Origin: Microbulbifer halophilus
GTDB lineage: Bacteria > Pseudomonadota > Gammaproteobacteria > Pseudomonadales > Cellvibrionaceae
Assembly (NCBI RefSeq): GCF_026183675.1
Contig: NZ_JAPIVK010000023.1
Span: 16,625 to 80,624 of the forward strand
Reading direction: 5' to 3'
Length of the DNA stretch: 64,000 bases
Shown here piece by piece: positions 50,302 through 60,061 of this stretch. The stretch's first letter is position 1; every line of letters begins with the position of its first letter. The notes beneath the pieces are model-generated. The model was not told the origin of the DNA. It did no database searches and saw only the letters and a program-made list of their open reading frames with translations. Made by a program: the position numbers and the translations under genes.

Positions 50302-51258
50302 ATGAATGAACAGCTCGCAGTTGATATAGAAGTCCCGGCCCGGTTTGCCGGCCAGAGATTGGACCAGGCCGCGGCCGAATTGATCCCCGATTATTCCCGC
50401 GCGCGCCTGCAGAACTGGATAAAGGGCGGCCAATTGACCGTCGACGGCCGCTCCGCGAAGCCCAAAGACAAGCTGTTCGGCGGTGAGACGCTGAGCCTGC
50501 GCGCCCGGCTGGAGGCCCGGGGGGAGTGGCGCGCCCAGCCCATGGCGCTGGATATCGTCTACCGGGACGACAGCCTGCTGGTGATCAACAAGCCTGCGGG
50601 ACTGGTGGTGCACCCGGCCGCGGGCAATCCCGACGGCACCCTGCTGAACGGCCTGCTGCACCACTGCCCGGCGCAAGAGCTGGTGCCGCGCGCGGGTATC
50701 GTCCACCGCCTGGACAAGGACACCAGCGGCCTCATGGTGGTGGCCAGGACCCTCCAGGCCCAGACTCACCTGGTGGACCAGCTCAAGGCGCGCAGCGTCA
50801 GCCGCGTCTACGACGCCATCGCCCGGGGCGCGCTGACCGGCGGCGGCACCGTCGACGCCCCTATCGGCCGCCACCGCCAGAACCGCCTGAAGATGGCGGT
50901 GCTCGAGCGCGGAGGTAAGGAAGCGGTCACTCACTACCGGGTGCAGGAGCGCTTCCGCGTCCACACGCACCTGCGCTGCCGGCTCGAAACCGGCCGCACC
51001 CACCAGATCCGGGTGCATATGGCCCATATCCGCCACCCGCTGGTGGGTGATCCCCTCTACGGCGGCCGCCCGAAACTGCCGCCCGAAGCCGACCGCGCCC
51101 TGGCGGAAGCCCTGCAGCAGTTCCCGCGCCAGGCGCTGCACGCGGCGGAATTGTCGCTGATACACCCGGAAAGCGGCGAGACCATGCACTGGTCGGCGCC
51201 GATGCCGGAGGATATGCTGCGTCTGGTCGAGCTGCTGCGCGCGGATGGCCGGGAGTGA
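50302..51258 (+). CDS. rluD: 23S rRNA pseudouridine synthase D
   Basis: 318 aa. It forms pseudouridines 1911, 1915 and 1917 in helix 69. N-terminal S4 domain (about 17-75, RLDQAAAELIPDYSRARLQNWI), catalytic Asp138 in VHRLDKDTSGLMVVART, and GRTHQIRVHM. Canonical bamD/rluD-pgeF-clpB arrangement. Confidence 0.95.
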   Translation: MNEQLAVDIEVPARFAGQRLDQAAAELIPDYSRARLQNWIKGGQLTVDGRSAKPKDKLFGGETLSLRARLEARGEWRAQPMALDIVYRDDSLLVINKPAGLVVHPAAGNPDGTLLNGLLHHCPAQELVPRAGIVHRLDKDTSGLMVVARTLQAQTHLVDQLKARSVSRVYDAIARGALTGGGTVDAPIGRHRQNRLKMAVLERGGKEAVTHYRVQERFRVHTHLRCRLETGRTHQIRVHMAHIRHPLVGDPLYGGRPKLPPEADRALAEALQQFPRQALHAAELSLIHPESGETMHWSAPMPEDMLRLVELLRADGRE

Positions 51259-51288
51259 CTCCGGTGTCGGTTGGGGGCGTACAACCTG

Positions 51289-51338
51289 CCCCCTCTCCCT
51301 AACCCTCTCCCGGAGGGAGAGGGGCCGGGGGAGAGGGC
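51289..51338. repeat. REP-like palindrome, copy 4
   Basis: The most complete member of the CTCTCCC family: CCCCTCTCCC-TAA-CCCTCTCCCGG paired with GGGAGAGGGGCC and the GGGGGAGAGGGC tail. Between rluD and pgeF, so it sits in an otherwise conserved gene pair and must be transcribed if these form one operon. Confidence 0.8.
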
Positions 51339-51431
51339 ATCGAAGGGCCCGGTGGGTTCTTTGGCCCCAATGGGTTAGTGAACGCAACCGACACCAATCA
51401 CCTGCAGAACGCATTCAAGGAAAGAGCATCG

Positions 51432-52193
51432 ATGTCAAACGACCACTACCTGATCCCCGACTGGCCGGCCCCCGCCAATGTGCGCGCCGCCACCAGCCTG
51501 CGCGCCGGAGGCCGCAGCGAGGGCCCCTATGCGTCCTTCAACCTGGGTGACCATGTCGGTGACGACGCGCAGGCGGTGGCCGCCAACCGCCGCCAGTTGC
51601 GGGAGGAACTGCAGTTGCCGGCGGAACCCCAGTGGCTGGAGCAGATTCACGCTGACCGGGCCGTCGAGGCCCGCGCCGACGGCCTGGTGCGCACGGCCGA
51701 CGCGGGTTTTGTGCAGGGGCCGGGCGCCGTCTGCGCGGTGCTTACCGCCGACTGCCTGCCGGTGCTCTTCTGCGACCGCGCCGGCACCCGTGTGGCCGCC
51801 GCCCACGCCGGCTGGCGCGGTCTGGCAGGGGGGATTCTGCGCAGCACCGTCGCCGCCCTGGACTGCCCGCCGGAGGAACTGCTGGTGTGGCTGGGCCCGG
51901 CCATAGGCCCGCAGGCATTCGAAACCGGGGTCGATGTGCTGGAAGTCTTTTTCGAGCAGGCCCTCAATGACGGCCACACCGAGGCCATCGCCGGGTGCTT
52001 TCGCCCGCACATGGAAAAGCCGCTGCACTTCCGCGCCGATATCTACGGCCTGGCCCACGCCGAACTGCGCCAGCTCGGTATCGAGGAAGTCTACGGCGGC
52101 GACCGCTGCACCGTCTCGGAACCGGACAGCTTCTTCTCCTTCCGCCGCGACAAAACCACCGGCCGCATGGCCAGCCTCATCTGGCTCGCGTAG
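51432..52193 (+). CDS. pgeF: peptidoglycan editing factor / YfiH-family laccase-domain protein
   Basis: 253 aa. ATG at 51432 (MSNDHYLIPDWPAPANVRA) with AAGGAAAGAG upstream. Multicopper-oxidase-laccase fold of the YfiH/PgeF family: VCAVLTADCLPVLFCDRAG and VAAAHAGWRGLAGGIL carry the metal-site Cys/His, and YGGDRCTV is near the end. Reported activities include purine nucleoside/adenosine processing and removal of mis-incorporated L-Ser from peptidoglycan stem peptides. Conserved neighbour of rluD and clpB. Confidence 0.93.
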   Translation: MSNDHYLIPDWPAPANVRAATSLRAGGRSEGPYASFNLGDHVGDDAQAVAANRRQLREELQLPAEPQWLEQIHADRAVEARADGLVRTADAGFVQGPGAVCAVLTADCLPVLFCDRAGTRVAAAHAGWRGLAGGILRSTVAALDCPPEELLVWLGPAIGPQAFETGVDVLEVFFEQALNDGHTEAIAGCFRPHMEKPLHFRADIYGLAHAELRQLGIEEVYGGDRCTVSEPDSFFSFRRDKTTGRMASLIWLA

Positions 52194-52194
52194 G

Positions 52195-52229
52195 CTGCGC
52201 CCTGCGCCCTGCGCCCTGCGCCCTGCGCA
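52195..52229. repeat. tandem heptanucleotide repeat (CTGCGCC)
   Basis: Five consecutive 7-nt units, four exact CTGCGCC and the last CTGCGCA, starting one nt after the pgeF stop. Slippage could change copy number without affecting either gene directly. Confidence 0.85.
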
Positions 52230-52247
52230 CCGCCCGGGCCGGCCCCC

Positions 52248-52276
52248 ATTGAAAAGCCCCTCCCCACCCAAATATT
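52248..52276 (+). promoter_or_regulatory. candidate heat-shock (sigma-32) promoter of clpB
   Basis: ATTGAAA (52248-52254) and CACCCAAATATT (about 52265-52276) resemble the CTTGAAA-N11-16-CCCCATNT heat-shock pattern. The clpB start is at 52365. Heat induction is expected for clpB in this class of bacteria. Confidence 0.4.
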
Positions 52277-52364
52277 AAAGCTGGACCGGATCTCTGAGCC
52301 TCCCGGGGCAATATCCGGACTAGACTGATTACCAATGTCGTCGAATTAAACCGAGGGTTCGAGC

Positions 52365-54977
52365 GTGCGCATAGATCGAATGACCAATCCGTTGCAATCG
52401 GCCGTCGCCGATGCGCAGTCCCTGGCTGTGGGGCGGGATCACAACCAGATTTATCCGGAGCACCTGCTGCAGGCGCTGTTGAACCAGAACAACGGCAGCG
52501 TGCCGGCGTTTCTGTCCCAGGCGGGCTTCAATCTCAGCGGCCTGCGCAACGACCTGGCCAAAAGGCTCGACAGCCTGCCCACGGTGGGCTCGCCCACCGG
52601 CGATGTGGGCATGTCCCAGGAACTGGCGCGCCTGCTCAACCTGGCGGACAAGCAGGCGCAGCAGAATGGTGACACTTTCATTTCCAGCGAAACGGTACTG
52701 CTGGCGGCTTTCGATTCCGCCGCCGGCGATATTGCCAGAATACTGAACGCCAATGGCAGCCGCGAAGCCCTGCAGGCGGCGATCGAAAAAGTCCGCGGCG
52801 ACGAGAAAGTCGACGACCCCAACGCGGAAGAGGCGCGCCAGGCGCTGGACAAATACACCATGGACCTCACCGAGCGGGCGCTGGCGGGCAAGCTGGACCC
52901 GGTGATCGGCCGCGACGACGAAATCCGCCGCACCATCCAGGTGCTGCAGCGGCGCACCAAGAACAACCCGGTGCTGATCGGCGAACCCGGCGTGGGCAAG
53001 ACGGCCATCGTCGAGGGCCTGGCGCAGCGTATCGTCAACGGCGAAGTGCCGGAGGGACTGAAGGACAAGCGGCTGCTGTCGCTGGACCTGGGTGCACTGC
53101 TGGCCGGGGCCAAGTTCCGCGGCGATTTCGAGGAGCGGTTGAAGGCCGTGCTGAACGAACTGTCCAAGCAGGAAGGGCGTGTCATCCTGTTCATCGACGA
53201 GCTGCACACCATGGTCGGCGCCGGCAAGGCCGAGGGCGCCATGGATGCGGGCAACATGCTGAAGCCGGCACTGGCGCGAGGCGAGTTGCACTGTGTCGGC
53301 GCCACCACCCTGGACGAGTACCGCAAATATATCGAGAAGGACGCCGCGCTGGAGCGCCGCTTCCAGAAGGTGCTGGTGGACGAGCCCACCGAGGAAGACA
53401 CCATCGCCATCCTGCGCGGCCTGAAGGAGCGCTACGAAGTGCACCACGGCGTGGATATCACCGACTCGGCCATCATCGCCGCCACCCGCCTGTCGCAGCG
53501 CTATATCACCGACCGCCAGTTGCCGGACAAGGCCATCGACCTGGTCGACGAGGCCGCCAGCCGCATCCGCATGGAAATCGACTCCAAGCCGGAATCCATG
53601 GACAAACTCGAGCGGCGCCTGATCCAGCTCAAGATCGAGCGCGAGGCACTGAAAAAAGACAAGGACGACGAGGCCGCACAAAAACGGCTGGAAAAACTCG
53701 AGGAGGAAATCCACCAGCTGGAAAAAGAGTACTCCGACCTGGAGGAAGTCTGGAAAGCGGAAAAAGCGAGACTCGCCGGCAGCCACGATATCAAGGAGAA
53801 GCTGGAACAGGCCCGGCTGGATATGGAAGCCGCGCGCCGCGCCGGCGACCTGACGCGCATGTCGGAACTGCAGTACGGCGTGATTCCGCAGCTTGAACAG
53901 CAGCTCCAGTCCGCCGACACCGCCGATTCCGACAGCGAAGACGAGCCGCAGCTTCTGCGCAATCGCGTCACGGAGGAGGAAGTCGCGGAAGTGGTCTCCC
54001 GCTGGACCGGTATCCCGGTATCGAAGATGCTCGAGGGCGAGCGGGAAAAACTGCTGCGCATGGAAGACGCACTGCACAGGCGCGTGATCGGCCAGGACGA
54101 GGCGGTGGGCGCCGTCGCCAATGCGGTGCGCCGCTCCCGCGCCGGCCTCGCCGACCCCAACCGGCCCAACGGTTCCTTCCTGTTCCTCGGCCCCACCGGC
54201 GTCGGCAAGACCGAGCTGTGCAAGGCGTTGGCGCAATTCCTGTTCGACACCGAGGACGCCATGGTGCGCATCGACATGTCGGAATTCATGGAGAAGCACT
54301 CGGTCGCGCGCCTGATCGGCGCACCGCCGGGCTACGTGGGCTACGAAGAGGGCGGCTACCTGACCGAGGCGGTGCGACGCAAACCTTACTCGGTGCTGCT
54401 GCTCGACGAGGTGGAAAAAGCGCACCCGGATGTGTTCAACATCCTGCTGCAGGTACTCGAGGATGGCCGCCTGACCGACGGCCAGGGCCGCACGGTGGAT
54501 TTCCGTAACACCGTGGTGGTGATGACCTCCAACCTGGGCTCCGACCTGATCCAGAAATACGCCGGTACGCGTGACAGCGACGAGCTGGATACGGAGATCC
54601 ACTACCGGCAGATGAAGAGTGCGGTGATGGAAGTGGTGGGCGATCACTTCCGCCCCGAGTTCATCAACCGCATCGACGAAGTGGTGGTCTTCCACCCGCT
54701 GGCGAAATCGGAAGTGCGTTCCATCGCCGAGATCCAGCTCGGCCTGCTGGGCAAGCGGCTGGCGGATCGCGACCTGAAGCTGGATGTGTCCGAGGAGGTG
54801 TTGAGCAAACTCGCCGACGTCGGCTTCGACCCGGTCTACGGCGCGCGCCCCCTCAAGCGCGCCATCCAGATGTGGCTGGAAAACCCGCTGGCGCAGGAAG
54901 TTCTGGCGGGCAAATTCGCGCCGGGCGATACGGTGCACGTCGAACTGGAGGGTGACAGGACGGTTTTCCACAAGTAG
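52365..54977 (+). CDS. clpB: ClpB disaggregase ATPase
   Basis: 870 aa AAA+ Hsp104-type disaggregase working with DnaK. GTG start giving [21 protein letters not shown], aligned with the E. coli start. N-domain (1-145), NBD1 with [15 protein letters not shown], a long coiled-coil middle domain (about 400-530, Glu/Lys-rich [21 protein letters not shown]), NBD2 with [15 protein letters not shown], and a C-terminal oligomerisation region. Sensor and Arg-finger regions look intact. Confidence 0.97.
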   Translation: MRIDRMTNPLQSAVADAQSLAVGRDHNQIYPEHLLQALLNQNNGSVPAFLSQAGFNLSGLRNDLAKRLDSLPTVGSPTGDVGMSQELARLLNLADKQAQQNGDTFISSETVLLAAFDSAAGDIARILNANGSREALQAAIEKVRGDEKVDDPNAEEARQALDKYTMDLTERALAGKLDPVIGRDDEIRRTIQVLQRRTKNNPVLIGEPGVGKTAIVEGLAQRIVNGEVPEGLKDKRLLSLDLGALLAGAKFRGDFEERLKAVLNELSKQEGRVILFIDELHTMVGAGKAEGAMDAGNMLKPALARGELHCVGATTLDEYRKYIEKDAALERRFQKVLVDEPTEEDTIAILRGLKERYEVHHGVDITDSAIIAATRLSQRYITDRQLPDKAIDLVDEAASRIRMEIDSKPESMDKLERRLIQLKIEREALKKDKDDEAAQKRLEKLEEEIHQLEKEYSDLEEVWKAEKARLAGSHDIKEKLEQARLDMEAARRAGDLTRMSELQYGVIPQLEQQLQSADTADSDSEDEPQLLRNRVTEEEVAEVVSRWTGIPVSKMLEGEREKLLRMEDALHRRVIGQDEAVGAVANAVRRSRAGLADPNRPNGSFLFLGPTGVGKTELCKALAQFLFDTEDAMVRIDMSEFMEKHSVARLIGAPPGYVGYEEGGYLTEAVRRKPYSVLLLDEVEKAHPDVFNILLQVLEDGRLTDGQGRTVDFRNTVVVMTSNLGSDLIQKYAGTRDSDELDTEIHYRQMKSAVMEVVGDHFRPEFINRIDEVVVFHPLAKSEVRSIAEIQLGLLGKRLADRDLKLDVSEEVLSKLADVGFDPVYGARPLKRAIQMWLENPLAQEVLAGKFAPGDTVHVELEGDRTVFHK

Positions 54978-55169
54978 CCGCCCCGGGCGCGGTCCCGCCG
55001 GCCATCGCCGACGGGGTCGACTCCCCAGTCGGTCCCACCACCTGCCAGCCGAGACCACTCACCGCACACCGCCCCCGCAAACCGCCAGACTTGCCTATCC
55101 TGTCATCAACGCGATCCGGCGCAGCGCCGCCGGGCGGTGGATCTGTGCGCCGCAATAACGGGATTCTCT

Positions 55170-56312
55170 GTGGTAGCTACGCGAAAAGTCTTCAACGGCC
55201 CCATGTTCTGGATGCTGCTGGGTTGCCTGCTGCTGTTCGGCGGTATTTTTGCCTTCAAGATGTTCGGCAAATACATGATGAACAAGGCGCTGGACAATAT
55301 GGCGCAGCCGCCGGCCACGGTCACCTCCGCCCCTGTGGAGCGGCAGACCTGGCAGCAGGTCCTGGCGGCGGTGGGGTCGATGCGCGCGGTCAACGGCGTG
55401 GAGGTCACCAGTCAGGCCCAGGGCGTGGTCAGTGCCATCCATTTCAAATCCGGGCAGCGGGCGGAGACCGGCGAGCTGCTGGTGGAGCTGGCGGCGGATC
55501 CGGAAACCGCACAGCTCGAGGTACTGGAAGCGGAGCGGGTGTTGGCCCGGCGCGATCACAAGCGCATCGCCGCGCTGCACGAAAAGGGGGTGACCACCGA
55601 AGCGGAACTGGACGACGTGCGCAGCCGACTGGAGCAGGTGTTGGCGCGGCTGGAAGTGCAGCGCGCCACGATAGCCGAGCGGCGAATCGTCGCGCCCTTC
55701 GCCGGGCAGCTGGGCATTCGCCTGGTGGACCTGGGGGAGAATGTCAGTCCCGGCGATGCGGTGGTATCGCTGCAGCAACTGGATCCGATCTTTGTGGATT
55801 TTTCCCTGCCCGAGCGCTACTTCAGCCGGGTCGGGGAGGGACAGTCGGTGGCGGTCAGCACCGGTGCCTTTCCGCAGTCCGATTTTCCCGGGCGGATTAC
55901 CGCCATCGATCCGCGCATCGACAGCGCCAGCCGCAATTTCCTCGTACAGGCGACCATGAAAAACCCCGAGCACAAGTTGCACCCCGGCATGTACGCCGAT
56001 GTCACGGTGAAACTGGCGGCGGATCACCGCGTACTGGTAGTGCCGCGCACGGCGATCCTGTTTGCACCCTACGGCAACTCGGTGTTCGTGCTGGAAAAGA
56101 GCGACGACAGCGACACCGGCATGGTGGCGCGCAAGCGGGTGGTCAAAACCGGCGAGGAGCGCGGCGACCTGGTGGAAATCGTCGAGGGCGTCGAAGAGGG
56201 CGAGGTGGTCGCCACCAGCGGCTTGTTGAAGTTGCGCAACGACGGCGCGGTGGAAATCGACAACGAAAACCCGCCGCCGGCGCAGGCGGATCCGCAGCCG
56301 GAAAATAGCTAA
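55170..56312 (+). CDS. RND efflux periplasmic adaptor (membrane fusion) protein
   Basis: About 380 aa from the GTG at 55170 (VVATRKVFNGPMFWMLLG); ATG codons up- and downstream are alternatives. One N-terminal membrane anchor, then the HlyD-like barrel-sandwich: lipoyl half motif (GVEVTSQAQGVVSAIHFKSGQ), an alpha-hairpin (about 110-150), the second lipoyl half (RIVAPFAGQLGIRLVDLGENV), a beta-barrel and a membrane-proximal domain. It pairs with the RND pump immediately downstream. No outer-membrane channel gene is present here, so a shared TolC-type protein is likely. Substrates unknown. Confidence 0.9.
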   Translation: MVATRKVFNGPMFWMLLGCLLLFGGIFAFKMFGKYMMNKALDNMAQPPATVTSAPVERQTWQQVLAAVGSMRAVNGVEVTSQAQGVVSAIHFKSGQRAETGELLVELAADPETAQLEVLEAERVLARRDHKRIAALHEKGVTTEAELDDVRSRLEQVLARLEVQRATIAERRIVAPFAGQLGIRLVDLGENVSPGDAVVSLQQLDPIFVDFSLPERYFSRVGEGQSVAVSTGAFPQSDFPGRITAIDPRIDSASRNFLVQATMKNPEHKLHPGMYADVTVKLAADHRVLVVPRTAILFAPYGNSVFVLEKSDDSDTGMVARKRVVKTGEERGDLVEIVEGVEEGEVVATSGLLKLRNDGAVEIDNENPPPAQADPQPENS

Positions 56313-56331
56313 CCTCTCCCACCGGGAGAGG
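56313..56331. repeat. REP-like half palindrome, copy 5
   Basis: CCTCTCCC (56313-56320) pairs with GGGAGAGG (56324-56331), starting immediately after the adaptor-gene stop. It lacks the GGGGGAGAGGG tail and runs straight into the next repeat. Confidence 0.65.
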
Positions 56332-56336
56332 AGCTG

Positions 56337-56412
56337 TAGGATGGGCAAAGCGAAGCGTGCCCACCAGGATCGCGGTAGATGGGCACGTCGCTGCGCTCCT
56401 TTGCCCATCCTA
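56337..56412. repeat. 76-bp inverted-repeat element (TAGGATGGGCAAAG arms) in the efflux operon
   Basis: TAGGATGGGCAAAG (56337-56350) pairs perfectly with its complement at 56399-56412, with inner complementary segments GAAGCGTGCCCA... and ATGGGCACGTCGCTGCGC. It resembles dispersed non-coding repeats seen in many gammaproteobacteria and separates the adaptor and pump genes. Confidence 0.75.
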
Positions 56413-56461
56413 CGGGAAGGCGCCGCGAGTGTCGTGCGCACGGGAAGCAGGGAGCATCCAG

Positions 56462-59400
56462 GTGAACTTCACCGAAATCTTTATCCGCAAACCGGTACTG
56501 GCTTCCGTGGTGAGCCTGTTCATTTTCCTGCTGGGCCTGCGCGCGGCCAGCGAACTCAATGTGCGCCAGTATCCGGAGCTGGAAAACGCGGTGATTACGG
56601 TGAGCACGGTGTATGTCGGCGCCGACGCGGACCTGGTGGAGGGGTTCATCACCACGCCACTGGAACAGGAGATCGCCACCGCCGATGGCATCGACTATAT
56701 GGTGTCCACCAGCGTGCAGGGGATTTCCACCATCCAGGCCTATGTGCGGCTGGGTTACGATGCCAACGAAGTGCTCACCCAGGTGGTGGCCAAGGTCAAC
56801 AAGCTGCGCAGCGAGATGCCGGAGGAGTCGGAGGACTCCACCGTGGAGATGGCGGTGGGCGAGACGGTGGCCGCCATGTACCTGTCCTTTTCGTCGGAGC
56901 TGCTCGACAACAACCAGATCACCGATTACCTGACCCGGGTGGTGCAGCCCAAGCTTTCCACCATCGCCGGTGTGCAGCGCGCGCGCCTGCTCGGCAACCG
57001 CACCTTCGCCATGCGCATCTGGCTGCGACCGGAGGCAATGGCGGGTATGGGGGTGACGCCCGCGGATGTGAACGAAGCGCTGCGCGCCAACAATATGCTG
57101 TCAGCGGTGGGCAGTACCAAGGGCACCATGGTGGCAGTGGAAGTGTCCGCGGATACCGATATCGCCACTGCCGACGCCTTCCGCGAGCTGGTGGTGCGCG
57201 CCGACGGCGATCGCCTGGTACGTCTCGGCGATATTGCGGAAGTCGAGCTGGGTTCCGAGTCCTACGAAACCTCGGTCACCTTCAACGGTCGCTCCGCCAC
57301 CTTCATCGCCGTGGAGGTAGCGCCCGATGCAAACTCCCTGGACGTGATCCGCATGGTGCGGGACAAGCTGGAAAACGAGATTTTCCCGCAGTTGCCCCAG
57401 GGCATGATGGGCGAGATTCCCTACGACAGCACCGAGTATATCCAGGATTCCATCGACGAGGTGATCAAGACGATTCTCGAGGCGGTGGTGATCGTGATCC
57501 TGGTCATTTACCTGTTTCTCGGTTCCCTGCGCAGTGTGGCGATTCCGGCGGTGGCGGTGCCGCTGTCGCTGGTGGGGGCCCTGTTCCTGATGCTGCTGAT
57601 GGGTTTCACCATCAACCTGCTGACGCTGCTGGCGATGGTATTGGCAATAGGTATTGTCGTCGACGATGCCATCATCGTGCTGGAAAATGTGCACCGGCAT
57701 ATCGAAGAGGGCATGACACCCTTCGACGCCGCCATCGTGGGTGCGCGCGAGCTGGCGTGGCCGGTGGTGGCCATGACCACGACCCTGATCGCCGTCTACC
57801 TGCCGATCGGTTTCCTCGGCGGATTGACCGGCACCCTGTTTGTGGAATTTGCGTTTTCCCTCGCCGGTGCCGTCTTCCTCTCCGGTGTGGTGGCGCTGAC
57901 CCTGTCGCCGATGATGGCCTCGCGGATACTGAAACCGCACAGCGGCGACGGCAACCGCATGGAGCAGTGGCTGGAGCGCCAGTTCGATCGACTGCAGGCG
58001 GGGTATCGTGGCCGGCTGACCCGGGCGCTGGACTACCGGCTGGTGATCCTGGTGTTCGGCCTGATCGTGCTCGCCAGTTGCTATTTCCTGTTTGTCACCT
58101 CCCCCAGCGAGCTGGAGCCGCAGGAAGATCGCGGCTTTGTACTCACCATCTCCACCGCGGACTCCTACGCCACCATCGACTATGTGGAGCAGTACACCAG
58201 CGAGATGAACGGCATCGCCGAGCGGCACGGGGACGCCGTGGAAAACCTGTTCCTGCTCAACGGTGTGGGCGGTTCCGGCGACAGCACCAACAGCGCCATT
58301 GCCGGCTTCGTGCTGGACTCCTGGAACAAGCGCGACAAGAACACCGCGGAAATGCAGGAGATCATCAGCGGTGAAGTGGCGGAGATCGCCGGGCTCAAGG
58401 TGGCGGTGGTGGTGCCGCCCAGCCTGCCCACCGCCGGCGGTCAACTGCCGGTGGAATTCGTGATCGGCTCCACCGAGCCGATGGAGAACCTGGCGGAATT
58501 GGCCAACGAGATCATGGAGCGCGCCACCGCCAGCCGCAAATTCATTTTCGTGGATTCGGATATCAAGATCGACAAGCCCAAGCTGGAAGTCGCCATCAAT
58601 CGTGACAAGGCCGCCTCGGTGGGAATCACCATGGCGGATATCGGGCGCGAACTGGGCAGCATGATGTCCGGTGCCTATGTAAACCGTTTCTCGCTGGAGA
58701 ACCGCAGCTACAAGGTGATCCCGCAGGTGGTGCGGCGCGAGCGGCTGACCGGGGAACAGCTGGAAAATTACTATATCCGCGCGCGCAACGGTGACCTGAT
58801 TCCGCTGTCGACCCTGGTGACGCTGCGGGAGACGGTGGAGCCGCAGCAGTTGAAGCGTTTCCAGCAGTTGAATGCGGTCACCATCTCCGGCGTGCCGCGC
58901 CCGGGCATCACCCTGGGCGAGGCGCTGGGCGTCCTCGAGGGCGCCGCCGGCGAAGTACTGCCGCCGGGTTACTCTGTCGACTACGCCGGCCAGTCGCGCC
59001 AGTACAAGAGCGAGGGCTCCCAACTGGTGCTGACCTTTTTCTTCGCCCTGATCGTGATCTACCTGGTGCTGGCGGCGCAGTTCGAGTCCTGGCGCGATCC
59101 ATTGATCATGCTGGTGACGGTGCCCATGAGCGTCTGCGGGGCGATGTTCTTTGTCAGCCTCGGCCTGACCACGCTGAATATCTACACCCAGGTGGGGCTG
59201 GTGACGCTGATCGGTGTGATTTCCAAGCACGGTATCCTGATCGTCGAGTTCGCCAACAAGCTACAGGAGGGCGGGAAGGACAAACGCACCGCGATCGAGG
59301 AGGCGGCGTCCATCCGCCTGCGGCCGGTGCTGATGACCACCGCCTCCCTGGTGCTGGCAATGGTACCGCTACTGATCGCCGCGGGCCCCGGCGGCGGTGC

Positions 59401-59548
59401 GCGCTTTGCGATGGGGCTGGTGGTGGCCACGGGTATGACCATCGGCACGCTGTTCACCCTGTTTGTGGTGCCGGCGATGTATCTGTACCTGGGTCGGGAT
59501 TACGGAAGAGAGGCGAGTTCGGAAGGGAGAGGGGCGCAGGCGGAATAG
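56462..59548 (+). CDS. RND-family multidrug efflux permease (HAE1 type)
   Basis: 1028 aa from the GTG at 56462, with AGGGAGC upstream; codons before it cross the repeat element. The AcrB/MexB-like plan is clear: 12 transmembrane segments and two large periplasmic loops. The proton-relay Asp pair is in TM4 (GIVVDDAIIVLENVHRH) and the Lys in TM10 (LIGVISKHGILIVEFANK). N-terminus NFTEIFIRKPVLASVVSL is typical of MexF/MdtF-like inner-membrane pumps of marine Gammaproteobacteria. Likely exports hydrophobic compounds or metabolites; specificity not predictable. About 150 nt lies between adaptor and pump. Confidence 0.92.
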   Translation: MNFTEIFIRKPVLASVVSLFIFLLGLRAASELNVRQYPELENAVITVSTVYVGADADLVEGFITTPLEQEIATADGIDYMVSTSVQGISTIQAYVRLGYDANEVLTQVVAKVNKLRSEMPEESEDSTVEMAVGETVAAMYLSFSSELLDNNQITDYLTRVVQPKLSTIAGVQRARLLGNRTFAMRIWLRPEAMAGMGVTPADVNEALRANNMLSAVGSTKGTMVAVEVSADTDIATADAFRELVVRADGDRLVRLGDIAEVELGSESYETSVTFNGRSATFIAVEVAPDANSLDVIRMVRDKLENEIFPQLPQGMMGEIPYDSTEYIQDSIDEVIKTILEAVVIVILVIYLFLGSLRSVAIPAVAVPLSLVGALFLMLLMGFTINLLTLLAMVLAIGIVVDDAIIVLENVHRHIEEGMTPFDAAIVGARELAWPVVAMTTTLIAVYLPIGFLGGLTGTLFVEFAFSLAGAVFLSGVVALTLSPMMASRILKPHSGDGNRMEQWLERQFDRLQAGYRGRLTRALDYRLVILVFGLIVLASCYFLFVTSPSELEPQEDRGFVLTISTADSYATIDYVEQYTSEMNGIAERHGDAVENLFLLNGVGGSGDSTNSAIAGFVLDSWNKRDKNTAEMQEIISGEVAEIAGLKVAVVVPPSLPTAGGQLPVEFVIGSTEPMENLAELANEIMERATASRKFIFVDSDIKIDKPKLEVAINRDKAASVGITMADIGRELGSMMSGAYVNRFSLENRSYKVIPQVVRRERLTGEQLENYYIRARNGDLIPLSTLVTLRETVEPQQLKRFQQLNAVTISGVPRPGITLGEALGVLEGAAGEVLPPGYSVDYAGQSRQYKSEGSQLVLTFFFALIVIYLVLAAQFESWRDPLIMLVTVPMSVCGAMFFVSLGLTTLNIYTQVGLVTLIGVISKHGILIVEFANKLQEGGKDKRTAIEEAASIRLRPVLMTTASLVLAMVPLLIAAGPGGGARFAMGLVVATGMTIGTLFTLFVVPAMYLYLGRDYGREASSEGRGAQAE

Positions 59549-59572
59549 GCTGTACCCATTCCGCCCCGGCAA

Positions 59573-60061
59573 TCAGCAGTTGTCCCGGATCGTCTGCTTC
59601 ATCTGCGCAATCCGCTGCTGTCGCTCCTCTTCCGGCAGCACCCGCATCTGGCCGTCGGCACCCACTTCGCGTACGCGGGAATGGTTAGTCAGTTCCTGCA
59701 GGTTTTCCCGCGCCATGCGGCAGCGCTGGGCGCGCACGGCCTGTTCGGCCCTGGACAGTGCCTCGTCCTGCTGCGGTTGCTGTTCGGGGTCGGCCGGTTC
59801 GTCTTCGGCGGTTTCCTCTTCCCGATTCCCTTCTGCAGCCTGTTTCTCGGCCTTCAGCGCCTCCTGCTCCGCCTGCCACTGCTTGTAGCGCTTGGACTTG
59901 GGCTTCCGGACCACTTCCACGTCGTCCTCTTCCTGCTGCTTTGCCTGCGGGGGCTGGGAACCGAAGTGCACCACGCCGTTCTCATCGGTCCATTTGTAGA
60001 TGCCGTCGGCCTGGGCGGCGAGCGCCAGGGCGGAAATGAAGATCGCGAGGGCGATGCGCAT
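59573..60061 (-). CDS. DUF4124-domain periplasmic protein
   Basis: 162 aa. Signal peptide (MRIALAIFISALALAAQADG), then the DUF4124 motif YKWTDENGVVHFGSQPP (residues 22-38), followed by a long Glu/Gln/Lys-rich helical region with two Cys near the end (QRCRMA and RDNC). The family is common in Gammaproteobacteria and has no proven function. Convergent with the RND gene, 24 nt after it. Confidence 0.85.
   Translation of the reverse strand: MRIALAIFISALALAAQADGIYKWTDENGVVHFGSQPPQAKQQEEDDVEVVRKPKSKRYKQWQAEQEALKAEKQAAEGNREEETAEDEPADPEQQPQQDEALSRAEQAVRAQRCRMARENLQELTNHSRVREVGADGQMRVLPEEERQQRIAQMKQTIRDNC

Noticed and set aside
52329..55058. A 909-codon open frame antisense to clpB, and similar long frames antisense to pilY1, the RND pump, murJ, uvrA and ilvI
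   Set aside because: High GC leaves the opposite strand open. Their translations have no family motifs and mirror conserved genes in exact register.
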